From UBA7446 sp965657545 (GTDB taxonomy: Bacteria; Bacteroidota; Bacteroidia; Flavobacteriales; Flavobacteriaceae): a stretch of DNA of 64,000 nt. Every line of letters starts with the position of its first letter. Position 1 is the first letter of the stretch. The stretch covers positions 27,807 through 91,806 of the forward strand of contig CBFHOG010000006.1 in NCBI GenBank assembly GCA_965657545.1, written 5' to 3'. The translations under genes and the position numbers were made by a program. The notes below the pieces were generated by a model, which was given only the letters and a program-made list of their open reading frames with translations, had not been told where the DNA came from and did not search any database. Below, one piece after another: positions 35,632-42,845 of the stretch.

Positions 35632-35844
35632 ATGATGACTACAATTACTATCAATGACGACTCGCTAAAAGAAAACTTAAGTGCAAAGCCGTACGATAAC
35701 TACAAGGATTTGATGGAAGACCTTGCCGAACTACACGGATATGCTATTCTTTGGGAAGCCGACGAAAACAAATTGCCAGAACATGTTCAGAAGTCTTTGA
35801 ACGCTTACGAAAATGATGTTAGTCCCAAGCTGCATAATCTTTAA
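35632..35844 (+). CDS. putative antitoxin of a type II toxin-antitoxin pair
   Basis: A 70-aa protein, MMTTITINDDSLKENLSAKP..., with an acidic middle (YKDLMEDLAELHGYAILWEAD). Its size, its position 3 bases before a RelE/ParE-like gene, and the palindrome overlapping its promoter region point to an antitoxin. I do not recognise a ribbon-helix-helix or HTH signature with confidence. The start is one of two adjacent ATGs (35632 or 35635); the open frame further upstream crosses the operator and promoter. Confidence 0.65.
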   Translation: MMTTITINDDSLKENLSAKPYDNYKDLMEDLAELHGYAILWEADENKLPEHVQKSLNAYENDVSPKLHNL

Positions 35845-35847
35845 TGA

Positions 35848-36084
35848 ATGGATGTTTTTGAGTATGATACAGTCGTAACTTATTTGAAAAGTCGCCACAT
35901 CTTAAAGGAATACAAAAAGGCAAAAGGGTATATCACAGAAGGTCATTATCAGCAAGTTCAACTAAAAAAACGACATCCGTATTCCAGTGGTATTTGGTAT
36001 TTTAGAATTACGCGAAAATATCGTGCCTACGCCAAAAAAGAACAAAACAGACTTGTCGTTTTTGAAATTTCTGACCATCAATAA
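35848..36084 (+). CDS. RelE/ParE-superfamily toxin
   Basis: A 78-aa basic protein: helical N-terminal part (YDTVVTYLKSRHILKEYKKAKGY) followed by strands QLKKRHPYSSGIWYFRITRKYRAYAKKE and the end LVVFEISDHQ. This arrangement, with conserved Arg and Tyr in YFRITRKYRAY and a final aspartate-histidine, is that of the RelE/HigB/ParE fold. Whether it is an mRNA interferase or a gyrase poison cannot be told. It is 3 bases from the antitoxin stop. Confidence 0.72.
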   Translation: MDVFEYDTVVTYLKSRHILKEYKKAKGYITEGHYQQVQLKKRHPYSSGIWYFRITRKYRAYAKKEQNRLVVFEISDHQ

Positions 36085-36122
36085 AACCGCTTTATCGACA
36101 GGTCTTCGCCTAAACGCATTTT

Positions 36123-36141
36123 ATTGGATTTCGTATATTTG
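36123..36141 (+). promoter_or_regulatory. promoter-like repeat, copy 2, with exact -7 box
   Basis: ATTGGATTTCGTATATTT repeats the string at 35598-35615 with one change, and here it ends in TATATTTG (36134-36141), an exact TAnnTTTG. It lies 61 bases before the ATG of the 59-aa membrane protein at 36203. Confidence 0.45.
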
Positions 36142-36202
36142 ATGTAATCGCTCTTAAAATCTACACTTAAACTTAACCCTTTACTGCCTTAAATCTTTTG
36201 TT

Positions 36203-36382
36203 ATGAAAAAAGAAAACACCTCGGTTCTTTATCGCATTATGGCTTGTTTGTTGATAATGCCTGCTTTTTATGTTAAAAATCTCCTTAAAAGGTCAAAAAA
36301 ATCAGATATTGTATTTATAGTTGTTGGCGTCTTTATGCTGGTTTTAGCCAATTATGACGCTTTTATAAAACTTTTTAAATAG
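36203..36382 (+). CDS. small membrane protein (59 aa), unknown
   Basis: An ATG-started frame encoding MKKENTSVLYRIMACLLIMP... and ending ...LANYDAFIKLFK. It has a hydrophobic segment near residues 11-24, a basic turn (KNLLKRSKKSD), and a second hydrophobic helix IVFIVVGVFMLVLA, so two passes with a positive loop. An exact -7 box lies 61 bases upstream. It matches no family I know. Reading frame, promoter and membrane design support a real gene, but there is no homology evidence. Confidence 0.45.
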   Translation: MKKENTSVLYRIMACLLIMPAFYVKNLLKRSKKSDIVFIVVGVFMLVLANYDAFIKLFK

Positions 36383-36383
36383 T

Positions 36384-36494
36384 GTGAAAACCCTAAAACT
36401 ACTTTTTTTAATTGTGTTTATACTTTTTATTGCCGAGCTGTTATTTCATTTTCTTTCTGGAGTTCTTAACCCTTATCTAAACAATGCGCTATGA
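36384..36494 (+). CDS. possible very small membrane protein (36 aa)
   Basis: A GTG-started frame 1 base after the preceding stop: MKTLKLLFLIVFILFIAELL..., one hydrophobic helix and a short tail. Its TGA overlaps an ATG at 36491 (ATGA), which is in frame with the downstream esterase. The tight packing suggests a coupled series, but the GTG start and small size leave real doubt. Confidence 0.25.
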   Translation: MKTLKLLFLIVFILFIAELLFHFLSGVLNPYLNNAL

Positions 36495-36538
36495 AACATA
36501 CTAAAATAGCCTCACGATTTAACTTTATATTTAACGAC

Positions 36539-37459
36539 ATGAAATCTAACCTAGTTTTAGCTCTTGTTGTTGTTTGTCTATTTTCCTGCACAAATACCCG
36601 CAAAGTTCCCAACGTTTCTGAAGGGAAAATGGTAACCTACACATCGTTTAAATCGGAACACATTGACCCCCGTAATGTAGATGTTTGGTTACCCGAAAGC
36701 TATACGCAAGGCAAAGATCATCCTGTGTTGTATATGCATGACGGACAAATGCTTTTTGACGCATCCCAAACGTGGAATGGTCAAGCATGGGGCGTGCATG
36801 AAGTCTCAACGAAATTGGAAAATGACATACAACCACTGCCCATAGTAGTGGGCATTTGGAACAATGCAGCGGCAAGACATGCGAATTTTGTTCCACAAAA
36901 AGTAGTAGATCATTACGCTACGCCAAAGCTAGACTCCATACTGCGCTTTGCCATGCGTGGCGAACAAAAACTTTTTACCGAAAAACCGAACGCAGATGCC
37001 TATTTAAAATTCCTTGTTGATGAGCTAAAACCCCACATAGATGCAACCTTTAATACTAAATCGGATGTGGCCAACACCTTTATTGCAGGAAGCAGTATGG
37101 GCGGATTAATCTCCTTATATGCCCTACTGGAATATCCCGAAGTTTTTGGCGGTGCTGCTTGTTTGTCAACGCATTGGCCTGTGGTGTTTTATGTAGAAGA
37201 CAATCCGTTTCCAGAAGCCATTGCCTCATATGTGAGCGAAAACAGTCGTGCTTTACGTGGCAAGAAATTATATTTAGACCGAGGCACCAAAACTCTTGAT
37301 AGTCTTTACGAACTAGGGCAAAATAGCATTGACAGCATTATCGCCGTAGCAAAAATTGATGGGCTTATTTGGGAGTCTAAGGTATTTGAAGGAGCTGAAC
37401 ACACTGAAAACGATTGGAACAAAAGACTGGATATTCCGTTGCGATTTTTGTTTGAATAA
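36539..37459 (+). CDS. lipoprotein esterase, alpha/beta hydrolase (putative esterase family)
   Basis: A 306-aa protein with a lipoprotein signal (MKSNLVLALVVVCLFSC, Cys17) and an esterase-D/enterochelin-esterase type fold. Seen are DVWLPESYTQGKDHPVLYMHDGQMLFD, the nucleophile elbow GSSMGG and a catalytic His in GAEHTEND. It probably hydrolyses an ester at the cell surface or in the periplasm; the substrate is unknown. A longer start at 36491 overlaps the preceding 36-aa frame by 4 bases but would put 32 residues before the lipid cysteine. A bidirectional terminator follows. Confidence 0.82.
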   Translation: MKSNLVLALVVVCLFSCTNTRKVPNVSEGKMVTYTSFKSEHIDPRNVDVWLPESYTQGKDHPVLYMHDGQMLFDASQTWNGQAWGVHEVSTKLENDIQPLPIVVGIWNNAAARHANFVPQKVVDHYATPKLDSILRFAMRGEQKLFTEKPNADAYLKFLVDELKPHIDATFNTKSDVANTFIAGSSMGGLISLYALLEYPEVFGGAACLSTHWPVVFYVEDNPFPEAIASYVSENSRALRGKKLYLDRGTKTLDSLYELGQNSIDSIIAVAKIDGLIWESKVFEGAEHTENDWNKRLDIPLRFLFE

Positions 37460-37490
37460 AAAAACCCACTCCAAATGAAGCGGGTTTTTT
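37458..37490. terminator. bidirectional terminator between esterase and tRNA-Gln
   Basis: AAAACCC (37461-37467) pairs with GGGTTTT (37482-37488), extended by CT/AG after one mismatch, with A and T runs on either side. It follows the esterase stop on plus and the 3' end of tRNA-Gln on minus, and would work in both directions. Confidence 0.75.
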
Positions 37491-37491
37491 G

Positions 37492-37564
37492 TTGGCCTAC
37501 TAGGGCTCGAACCTAGACTCTTCTGAACCAAAATCAGACGTGTTGCCAGTTACACCATAGGCCA
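37492..37564 (-). tRNA. tRNA-Gln (anticodon TTG)
   Basis: On the minus strand a 73-nt cloverleaf: acceptor TGGCCTA/TAGGCCA, anticodon stem CTGA/TCAG around the loop TTTTGGT giving anticodon TTG, and a T arm with GGTTCGAGCC. The weak U1-A72 pair is typical of tRNA-Gln. The CCA end is not encoded. A consensus promoter precedes it and a terminator follows. Confidence 0.95.
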
Positions 37565-37573
37565 TTGCGGTTG

Positions 37574-37603
37574 CAAAAATAAACAAACTTTTTGTTGCAC
37601 CAA
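37574..37603 (-). promoter_or_regulatory. promoter of tRNA-Gln
   Basis: TTG (37603-37601), a 19-base spacer and TATTTTTG (37581-37574) on the minus strand: a perfect Bacteroidota promoter. The expected transcript start is about 5 bases before the mature tRNA 5' end at 37564. Confidence 0.7.
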
Positions 37604-37620
37604 TAGTTTAGGCAATCTTG

Positions 37621-37650
37621 TTTGTGGTTTTCTAATATATTGTACTTTAG
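37621..37650 (+). promoter_or_regulatory. promoter of the DUF2723 gene
   Basis: TTTG (37621-37624), an 18-base spacer and TACTTTAG (37643-37650), one mismatch from TAnnTTTG. It lies 16 bases before the ATG at 37667, which supports that start over one at 37622. Confidence 0.45.
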
Positions 37651-37666
37651 TGGCTTTAGAAATTCT

Positions 37667-40600
37667 ATGAACTACTCCAAAGGAAACACCCTAACGGGCT
37701 GGTTTGTTTTTTGTGTTGCCTTAGTAACCTACTACCTTACCGTAGAACCCACTGCTAGCTATTGGGACTGTAGCGAATACATTGCTACATCGGCAAAACT
37801 ACAAGTTGGGCACCCGCCTGGCGCACCACTATTTCAAATGATGGGTGCATTTTTTTCCTCCTTTGCTAGTAGTCCAGAGCGTGTGGCGTTTTGGGTAAAT
37901 ATGATGTCCGTACTGGCAAGTGCATTTACCATATTGTTCCTGTTTTGGTCACTCACTAGAATAATTACAAAATTTGTAATTAAAGAAGTAAACCCAACTG
38001 GCACACAATCCTTTCTAGTGTTGGGGGCTGGTGTTGTGGGTGCGCTTAGCTACACCTTTTCGGATAGTTTTTGGTTTAATGCTGTAGAAGCTGAAGTATA
38101 TGCCATGGCGATGCTAATGACTTCTGCCATGTTTTGGCTCGGATTGCGCTGGGAAGAAGATATGTTCAAACCACGTGGCGATCGCTGGCTGGTGCTTATT
38201 GCTTTTTTGATTGGGTTGTCGTTTGGAGTGCATTTTATGGGACTGCTTACTGTACCTGCCATTGGTATGTTGTACTATTTTAAGCACTATTCATTTTCGT
38301 GGAAATCGTTTGTGGTGGCAAATGTAGTTTCAGTAGCGGTGTTGCTTTTTATCTTTAAGATGCTACTGCCGCTAACCTTAGCGTATTTTGGTAATGCTGA
38401 AGTGTTTTTCGTGAACAGTTTTGGGCTACCCTTTAATTCAGGAACCATCATTGCGGGACTGTCTATTTTGGCGTTTTTTATTTGGGGATTACGTTTTACA
38501 CAACAAAAAAAATGGGTACAAGCCAATACCGGTTTGTGGTGTGTCGTATTTATTTTGGTTGGCTTTTCGTCTTGGATTATGTTACCTATTCGTGCCAATG
38601 CCAATACCGTTATCAACGAAAATGCACCTACAGATGCGCGTTCACTTTTAGCTTATTACAACCTAGAACAATACCCAGAAACACATTTATTCTACGGACC
38701 CATGTACTCCGACATGTATGCAGGGCAAGATGAAAACAATCCGTATAAAGACGACAAACCCAAATACGAGAAAGACCTCAAAAAAGGACGTTATGTGGTA
38801 GTAAATGCATGGGAAGACGCACGCATTAACGCCAACAGCAAACACACAGGGTTACTTCCGCGCATGTGGAGTTCAGGAAATGCAGTAAATTATATCACCT
38901 ATTTTGGGGCACCTGACTTTGATGTAAAACCCGAATATCGCGGTCAAACACAACTTATAGACGCCATCAATGATTTTATTTCACGCGTCAATAACGGAGA
39001 AGTAGATGCCAATGGCTATCATAAGTTTCTACAACAGTTTGGATCGTATTTAGACATTGAAAAACCAAGTCTAATTGACAATCTAAACTACCTGTTTACC
39101 TTCCAAATCAATTATATGTATTTCCGCTATTTTATGTGGAATTTTGCAGGAAAACAAAACGATGAGCAAGGAAAATTAGATCCTTTTAATGGCAATTGGA
39201 TTAGTGGTATTACTTGGCTAGATAGCTTCCGTTTGGGGCCGCAAAAAAATCTTTATGATGATGCTAAAAACAATAAAGGCCGTAACACCTATTATATGTT
39301 GCCCCTGTTTTTAGGGGTTCTTGGCGCCTTATTTCTATATCAACAAGACAAAAAACGGTTTTGGGTATTGTTGGTGTTTTTCCTTTTTACAGGTTTGGCA
39401 CTTAAGGTATATCTCAACGAAAGGGTTTTTGAACCACGTGAGCGCGATTATGCACTCGTTGGGTCGTTTTATGTATTTGCCATGTGTATTGGTATTGGTG
39501 TGGTTGCCCTTGCCGAATCGATTAAAAAATATGTGTCGTTACGTGTGGCAGCTCCCCTTTCTGTAGTGCTTTGCTTGCTTGCCGTACCCGTGCTAATGGG
39601 CTCACAAAATTGGGACGACCACGACCGATCCAACCGCTATACGGCGCAATCTACAGCAAAAGCTTATCTAGACTCTATTGATGAAGACAAAGATGCTTTG
39701 ATTTTTACCATTGGTGATAACGACACCTTTGCGCTGTGGTATGCACAAGAAATTGAAGGTTATCGCACCGATGTGCGAAGTATTAACACCCAACTTTTAG
39801 CTACGGATTGGTACATTGATCAACTCAAACGTAAGACCTACGAAAGCACACCCATACCTTCACAACTCATACACAAACAATATGCGTATGGCACTCGAGA
39901 TTATATCAAATTTGAAGCCATTATTGACTCGGTTCGTTGGGGATTAGGCGATTTTGTAGATTGGGTGGCGAGTGATAATCCACGTACACGCTACAAGCAT
40001 TTATTGCAACAATACGAAGTAGATTTAAGTCAAATTCCAGAGGGAACTCAGAACTTGGTGTATTATCCCACCAATAAAATCAGGGTACCTGTAAACAAAG
40101 AAAATGTTTTAAAAAGCGGGGTGGTAAAACCCGAAGATGCCGATCTTATTGTTGATTATATCGATATCGATTTGCCCACATCAGGGTTGTATAAAAATAG
40201 AATTATGATGTTGGATATTCTGCGTAATAACGATTGGAAACGTCCTATTTATTTTACGGGTGGTAGCTACGATGACGACGAGTATATTTGGATGAAAGAA
40301 TACCTCCAACTCGATGGATTGATATATAAACTTGTTCCTATCAAAACGCCTGAAAACCCACAAAACCCATATCAGATGGGGCGCATAGATTCGGAGCGTA
40401 TGTACAATATCGTAAAGAAATGGGACTGGGGAAATGCCAACAGTCCAGATATTTATCACGACCCCGAAACACGAAAAAATAGCATCTCGTTCCGTAGCAA
40501 TATGGCGCGATTGGCTGAGCAACTCGTCAATGAAAATCAAACTGAAAAAGCCATTGAAATATTGGATTTGGCCATGGAAAAAATGCCCTTGGATTATTTT

Positions 40601-41188
40601 GGATATTACAGTTTGCTAACTCCAATAGCAGCCACATATTACAGGGCAGAAAGTGTTGAGAAAGGCGGATCCCTTGCCATACAGCTGGCAGAAAAATATG
40701 CTGACAAACTGTTGTATTATGAGTCATTTAGCGCTGCAGATCAACAAATTTATGCGGAAACGATTTTGTCTGATGTAGAGCGCTATCGTGCAGTCATTGA
40801 TGTAGCCGTGGATGCCAATGACACCGCTATAGCAAGTACGCTAATCAAAGACTTTATAGAAAATACCCGTCAGTTTGCTCCCTTATATTCTGCTTATGAA
40901 TATTATACCCCCATGACATCATATGTTTCAGTATTATTTGCCGCAGAAATGCCTGAGTCTGGAAGATTGTTATATGACGCTATTGCACAAGTATATCAAA
41001 ATCGATTGGCCTTATTTAGTCAAGTTCCAGAAGAGGAACTCACATATTACAAACAAAGTATTGCAATTGAAATCAGAGCATATCAAACGATTTTAGAAAA
41101 CTATCAAATCTTAGAACCCGACTTGAATCATGTGTCTGAGGCAAACAAAGCCTTTAGAAAAGCAACTGCACCCTATACGGCAGATTAA
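37667..41188 (+). CDS. DUF2723 membrane protein (TMEM260-like, GT-C type glycosyltransferase family)
   Basis: A 1173-aa protein. About ten to twelve helices fill the first 600 residues, starting MNYSKGNTLTGWFVFCVALV; the conserved first loop reads PTASYWDCSEYI with the Asp/Glu pair typical of GT-C enzymes, then VGHPPGAPLFQM. The C-terminal half is soluble with a helical-repeat-like end (EKAIEILDLAMEKMPLDYFGYY). DUF2723 is the family of animal TMEM260, a protein O-mannosyltransferase, so a role in protein O-glycosylation is plausible. It overlaps the convergent thioredoxin-like gene by 4 bases. Confidence 0.85.
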   Translation: MNYSKGNTLTGWFVFCVALVTYYLTVEPTASYWDCSEYIATSAKLQVGHPPGAPLFQMMGAFFSSFASSPERVAFWVNMMSVLASAFTILFLFWSLTRIITKFVIKEVNPTGTQSFLVLGAGVVGALSYTFSDSFWFNAVEAEVYAMAMLMTSAMFWLGLRWEEDMFKPRGDRWLVLIAFLIGLSFGVHFMGLLTVPAIGMLYYFKHYSFSWKSFVVANVVSVAVLLFIFKMLLPLTLAYFGNAEVFFVNSFGLPFNSGTIIAGLSILAFFIWGLRFTQQKKWVQANTGLWCVVFILVGFSSWIMLPIRANANTVINENAPTDARSLLAYYNLEQYPETHLFYGPMYSDMYAGQDENNPYKDDKPKYEKDLKKGRYVVVNAWEDARINANSKHTGLLPRMWSSGNAVNYITYFGAPDFDVKPEYRGQTQLIDAINDFISRVNNGEVDANGYHKFLQQFGSYLDIEKPSLIDNLNYLFTFQINYMYFRYFMWNFAGKQNDEQGKLDPFNGNWISGITWLDSFRLGPQKNLYDDAKNNKGRNTYYMLPLFLGVLGALFLYQQDKKRFWVLLVFFLFTGLALKVYLNERVFEPRERDYALVGSFYVFAMCIGIGVVALAESIKKYVSLRVAAPLSVVLCLLAVPVLMGSQNWDDHDRSNRYTAQSTAKAYLDSIDEDKDALIFTIGDNDTFALWYAQEIEGYRTDVRSINTQLLATDWYIDQLKRKTYESTPIPSQLIHKQYAYGTRDYIKFEAIIDSVRWGLGDFVDWVASDNPRTRYKHLLQQYEVDLSQIPEGTQNLVYYPTNKIRVPVNKENVLKSGVVKPEDADLIVDYIDIDLPTSGLYKNRIMMLDILRNNDWKRPIYFTGGSYDDDEYIWMKEYLQLDGLIYKLVPIKTPENPQNPYQMGRIDSERMYNIVKKWDWGNANSPDIYHDPETRKNSISFRSNMARLAEQLVNENQTEKAIEILDLAMEKMPLDYFGYYSLLTPIAATYYRAESVEKGGSLAIQLAEKYADKLLYYESFSAADQQIYAETILSDVERYRAVIDVAVDANDTAIASTLIKDFIENTRQFAPLYSAYEYYTPMTSYVSVLFAAEMPESGRLLYDAIAQVYQNRLALFSQVPEEELTYYKQSIAIEIRAYQTILENYQILEPDLNHVSEANKAFRKATAPYTAD

Positions 41189-41481
41189 ACGAAATCTTTC
41201 ATTAGCCCAATAAGCGTATTGGCATCTTGTTCGCCACTTTGACGCCATACCATTTCGCCCGATTTGTAAATCATAAGCGTTGGCAATCCTTTTATGCGAA
41301 GGGCTTCAGCTAACTTGGGGTTTTTGTCCACATCTATTTTAACCACTTTTCCAGTATCGCCCATGGCAGCAGCCACATCACGAAGCACTGGGTGCATTTG
41401 CGTAGAAGGGTCATTCCAATCTGTGTAAAAACTCAACAGAATTGGAATATTTGCATCAATTAAGTCGCCAAATTTTGACAT
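41185..41481 (-). CDS. thioredoxin-fold protein lacking the CxxC active site
   Basis: A 98-aa protein with a thioredoxin layout: strand ILLSFYTDW, helix MHPVLRDVAAAMG, strand VVKIDVDKNPKLAEALRIKG, cis-proline loop GLPTLMIY (Pro67), and the end GEMVWRQSGEQDANTLIGLM. Where thioredoxins have WCGPC it has WNDPS (residues 22-26), and the whole protein is free of cysteine. It cannot be a disulfide reductase; a binding or chaperone role is likely. It converges with DUF2723 and has its own -7 box. Confidence 0.88.
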   Translation of the reverse strand: MSKFGDLIDANIPILLSFYTDWNDPSTQMHPVLRDVAAAMGDTGKVVKIDVDKNPKLAEALRIKGLPTLMIYKSGEMVWRQSGEQDANTLIGLMKDFV

Positions 41482-41511
41482 AACACGTTATTTATAATGA
41501 TTTGGTTGTAG

Positions 41512-41519
41512 CAAAAATA
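41512..41519 (-). promoter_or_regulatory. -7 box of the thioredoxin-fold gene
   Basis: TATTTTTG on the minus strand, an exact TAnnTTTG, 30 bases before the ATG at 41481. No TTG at standard spacing. Confidence 0.4.
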
Positions 41520-41541
41520 CATTTTTTAGCCAAATAATAGA

Positions 41542-42756
41542 TTACACCGCTTTTCTTAACGTAATTACCGTTATTTCGGGCCACATCCCAAGCCTCCCCG
41601 GATAGGCCAAATAGCCAAACCCACGGTTAACGTATAGGTGTTGTTTTTTCTCTTTATATAAACCAGACCAATACGGGTAACGCCATTTGGCTGGACTCCA
41701 TTTTATCCAGCCTGGAATATCGATACCAAACTGCATTCCATGGGTATGCCCACTTAGCGTTAGGGGAATATGGGTTGGGTGATCCCGTACAATCATTTCC
41801 CAATGAGAAGGGTCGTGACTTAACAGAATTTTAAAGTTATTTGAAGAGGATTTAGAAAGGGCTTTATCTAAATCTCCCGCTTTTTTGAATCCGCCTTTAC
41901 CCCAATTCTCAACACCAACCACATCAAGTTGGGTATTCCCTCGTTGTATGGTGGCATGTTCGTTGCGTAATAATTGAAAACCCATCTGTTTTTGAAGACC
42001 AATAAGTTTTGCTAAGTTTTCCTCTTTTTCCTTGTGCGTTTCCCAAGAAACATAATCACCATAGTCATGATTTCCTAAAACGGAAAACACCCCGTCTTTA
42101 GCGGTTAATGTTGAAAATAATGCAGACCAATTGTCTAGCTCTGCAGCCTTATTGTTTACCATATCCCCTGTGAAAAAAATGGCATCGGAGCCTTGCGCAT
42201 TTATCAAATCGATGCCGTATTTCACTTTGTCGTATCGATCAAAGCTTCCACAATGGAAGTCGGAAACTTGAGTAAGGGTGTATCCCTCAAAAGCATCCGG
42301 AAGGTCATCAAATGTTATGGTGTGATGCAAAACTTTATAATTATAACGCCCTTTAAATATCCCATACATAAGCCCTGCAAAGGGAATGGCAGCTAATCCA
42401 AGAGCCATTTTACTGATAAATTCTCTACGGCCAACCCATGTTTCTGAGGGAGAAGGAAAGATGAAATGAATTAAGGCACGCACAATACGATAGGTGTCTT
42501 CTGCTGCCAAAAACACAATTAAAACAAGTTGTGCAATCAGTAAAATGAGCAAATATCCAAAAGAGAAAAACCTAGACACATCGCTATCTATATGGCTGAA
42601 AAATCTGAGTTGGATTATAAAATTTAGAATAACAGCGATACAAATTCCCCAATACAACACCAAAACCCACTTCACGGAAGTTTGTGTTCTTATGGCCTGA
42701 AAAGCATACCAAGAAATTAAAAAGAAGCAAGAAATAAAAAGGATATAACGCCACAT
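41542..42756 (-). CDS. membrane-bound metallophosphoesterase (YkuE-like)
   Basis: A 404-aa protein with four N-terminal hydrophobic helices up to about residue 140 and a calcineurin-type phosphoesterase domain. Metal-binding motifs in order: QVSDFHCGSFD, FTGDMVNN, VLGNHDYGD, LLSHDPSHW and LSGHTHGMQFG. It probably cleaves a phosphodiester or pyrophosphate at the membrane; the substrate is unknown. I start at ATG 42756 (MWRYILFIS); a GTG two codons upstream falls next to the -7 box. It diverges from polA. Confidence 0.88.
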   Translation of the reverse strand: MWRYILFISCFFLISWYAFQAIRTQTSVKWVLVLYWGICIAVILNFIIQLRFFSHIDSDVSRFFSFGYLLILLIAQLVLIVFLAAEDTYRIVRALIHFIFPSPSETWVGRREFISKMALGLAAIPFAGLMYGIFKGRYNYKVLHHTITFDDLPDAFEGYTLTQVSDFHCGSFDRYDKVKYGIDLINAQGSDAIFFTGDMVNNKAAELDNWSALFSTLTAKDGVFSVLGNHDYGDYVSWETHKEKEENLAKLIGLQKQMGFQLLRNEHATIQRGNTQLDVVGVENWGKGGFKKAGDLDKALSKSSSNNFKILLSHDPSHWEMIVRDHPTHIPLTLSGHTHGMQFGIDIPGWIKWSPAKWRYPYWSGLYKEKKQHLYVNRGFGYLAYPGRLGMWPEITVITLRKAV

Positions 42757-42761
42757 AGGCA

Positions 42762-42790
42762 CAAAAGTAAAAGGAATCTTTTCAAAGCAA
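42762..42790 (-). promoter_or_regulatory. promoter of the metallophosphoesterase gene, abutting its start codon
   Basis: TTG (42790-42788), an 18-base spacer and TACTTTTG (42769-42762) on the minus strand. The -7 box ends 5 bases before the ATG at 42756, so the transcript should be leaderless or nearly so. Confidence 0.55.
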
Positions 42791-42812
42791 CATATCTTTA
42801 TAAATTTAATTC

Positions 42813-42820
42813 TATTTTTG
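42813..42820 (+). promoter_or_regulatory. -7 box of polA
   Basis: TATTTTTG is an exact TAnnTTTG match 25 bases before the polA ATG. It gives a normal short leader. No clear TTG. Confidence 0.45.
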
Positions 42821-42845
42821 AAACATACTGCACAGCAATTCTATC

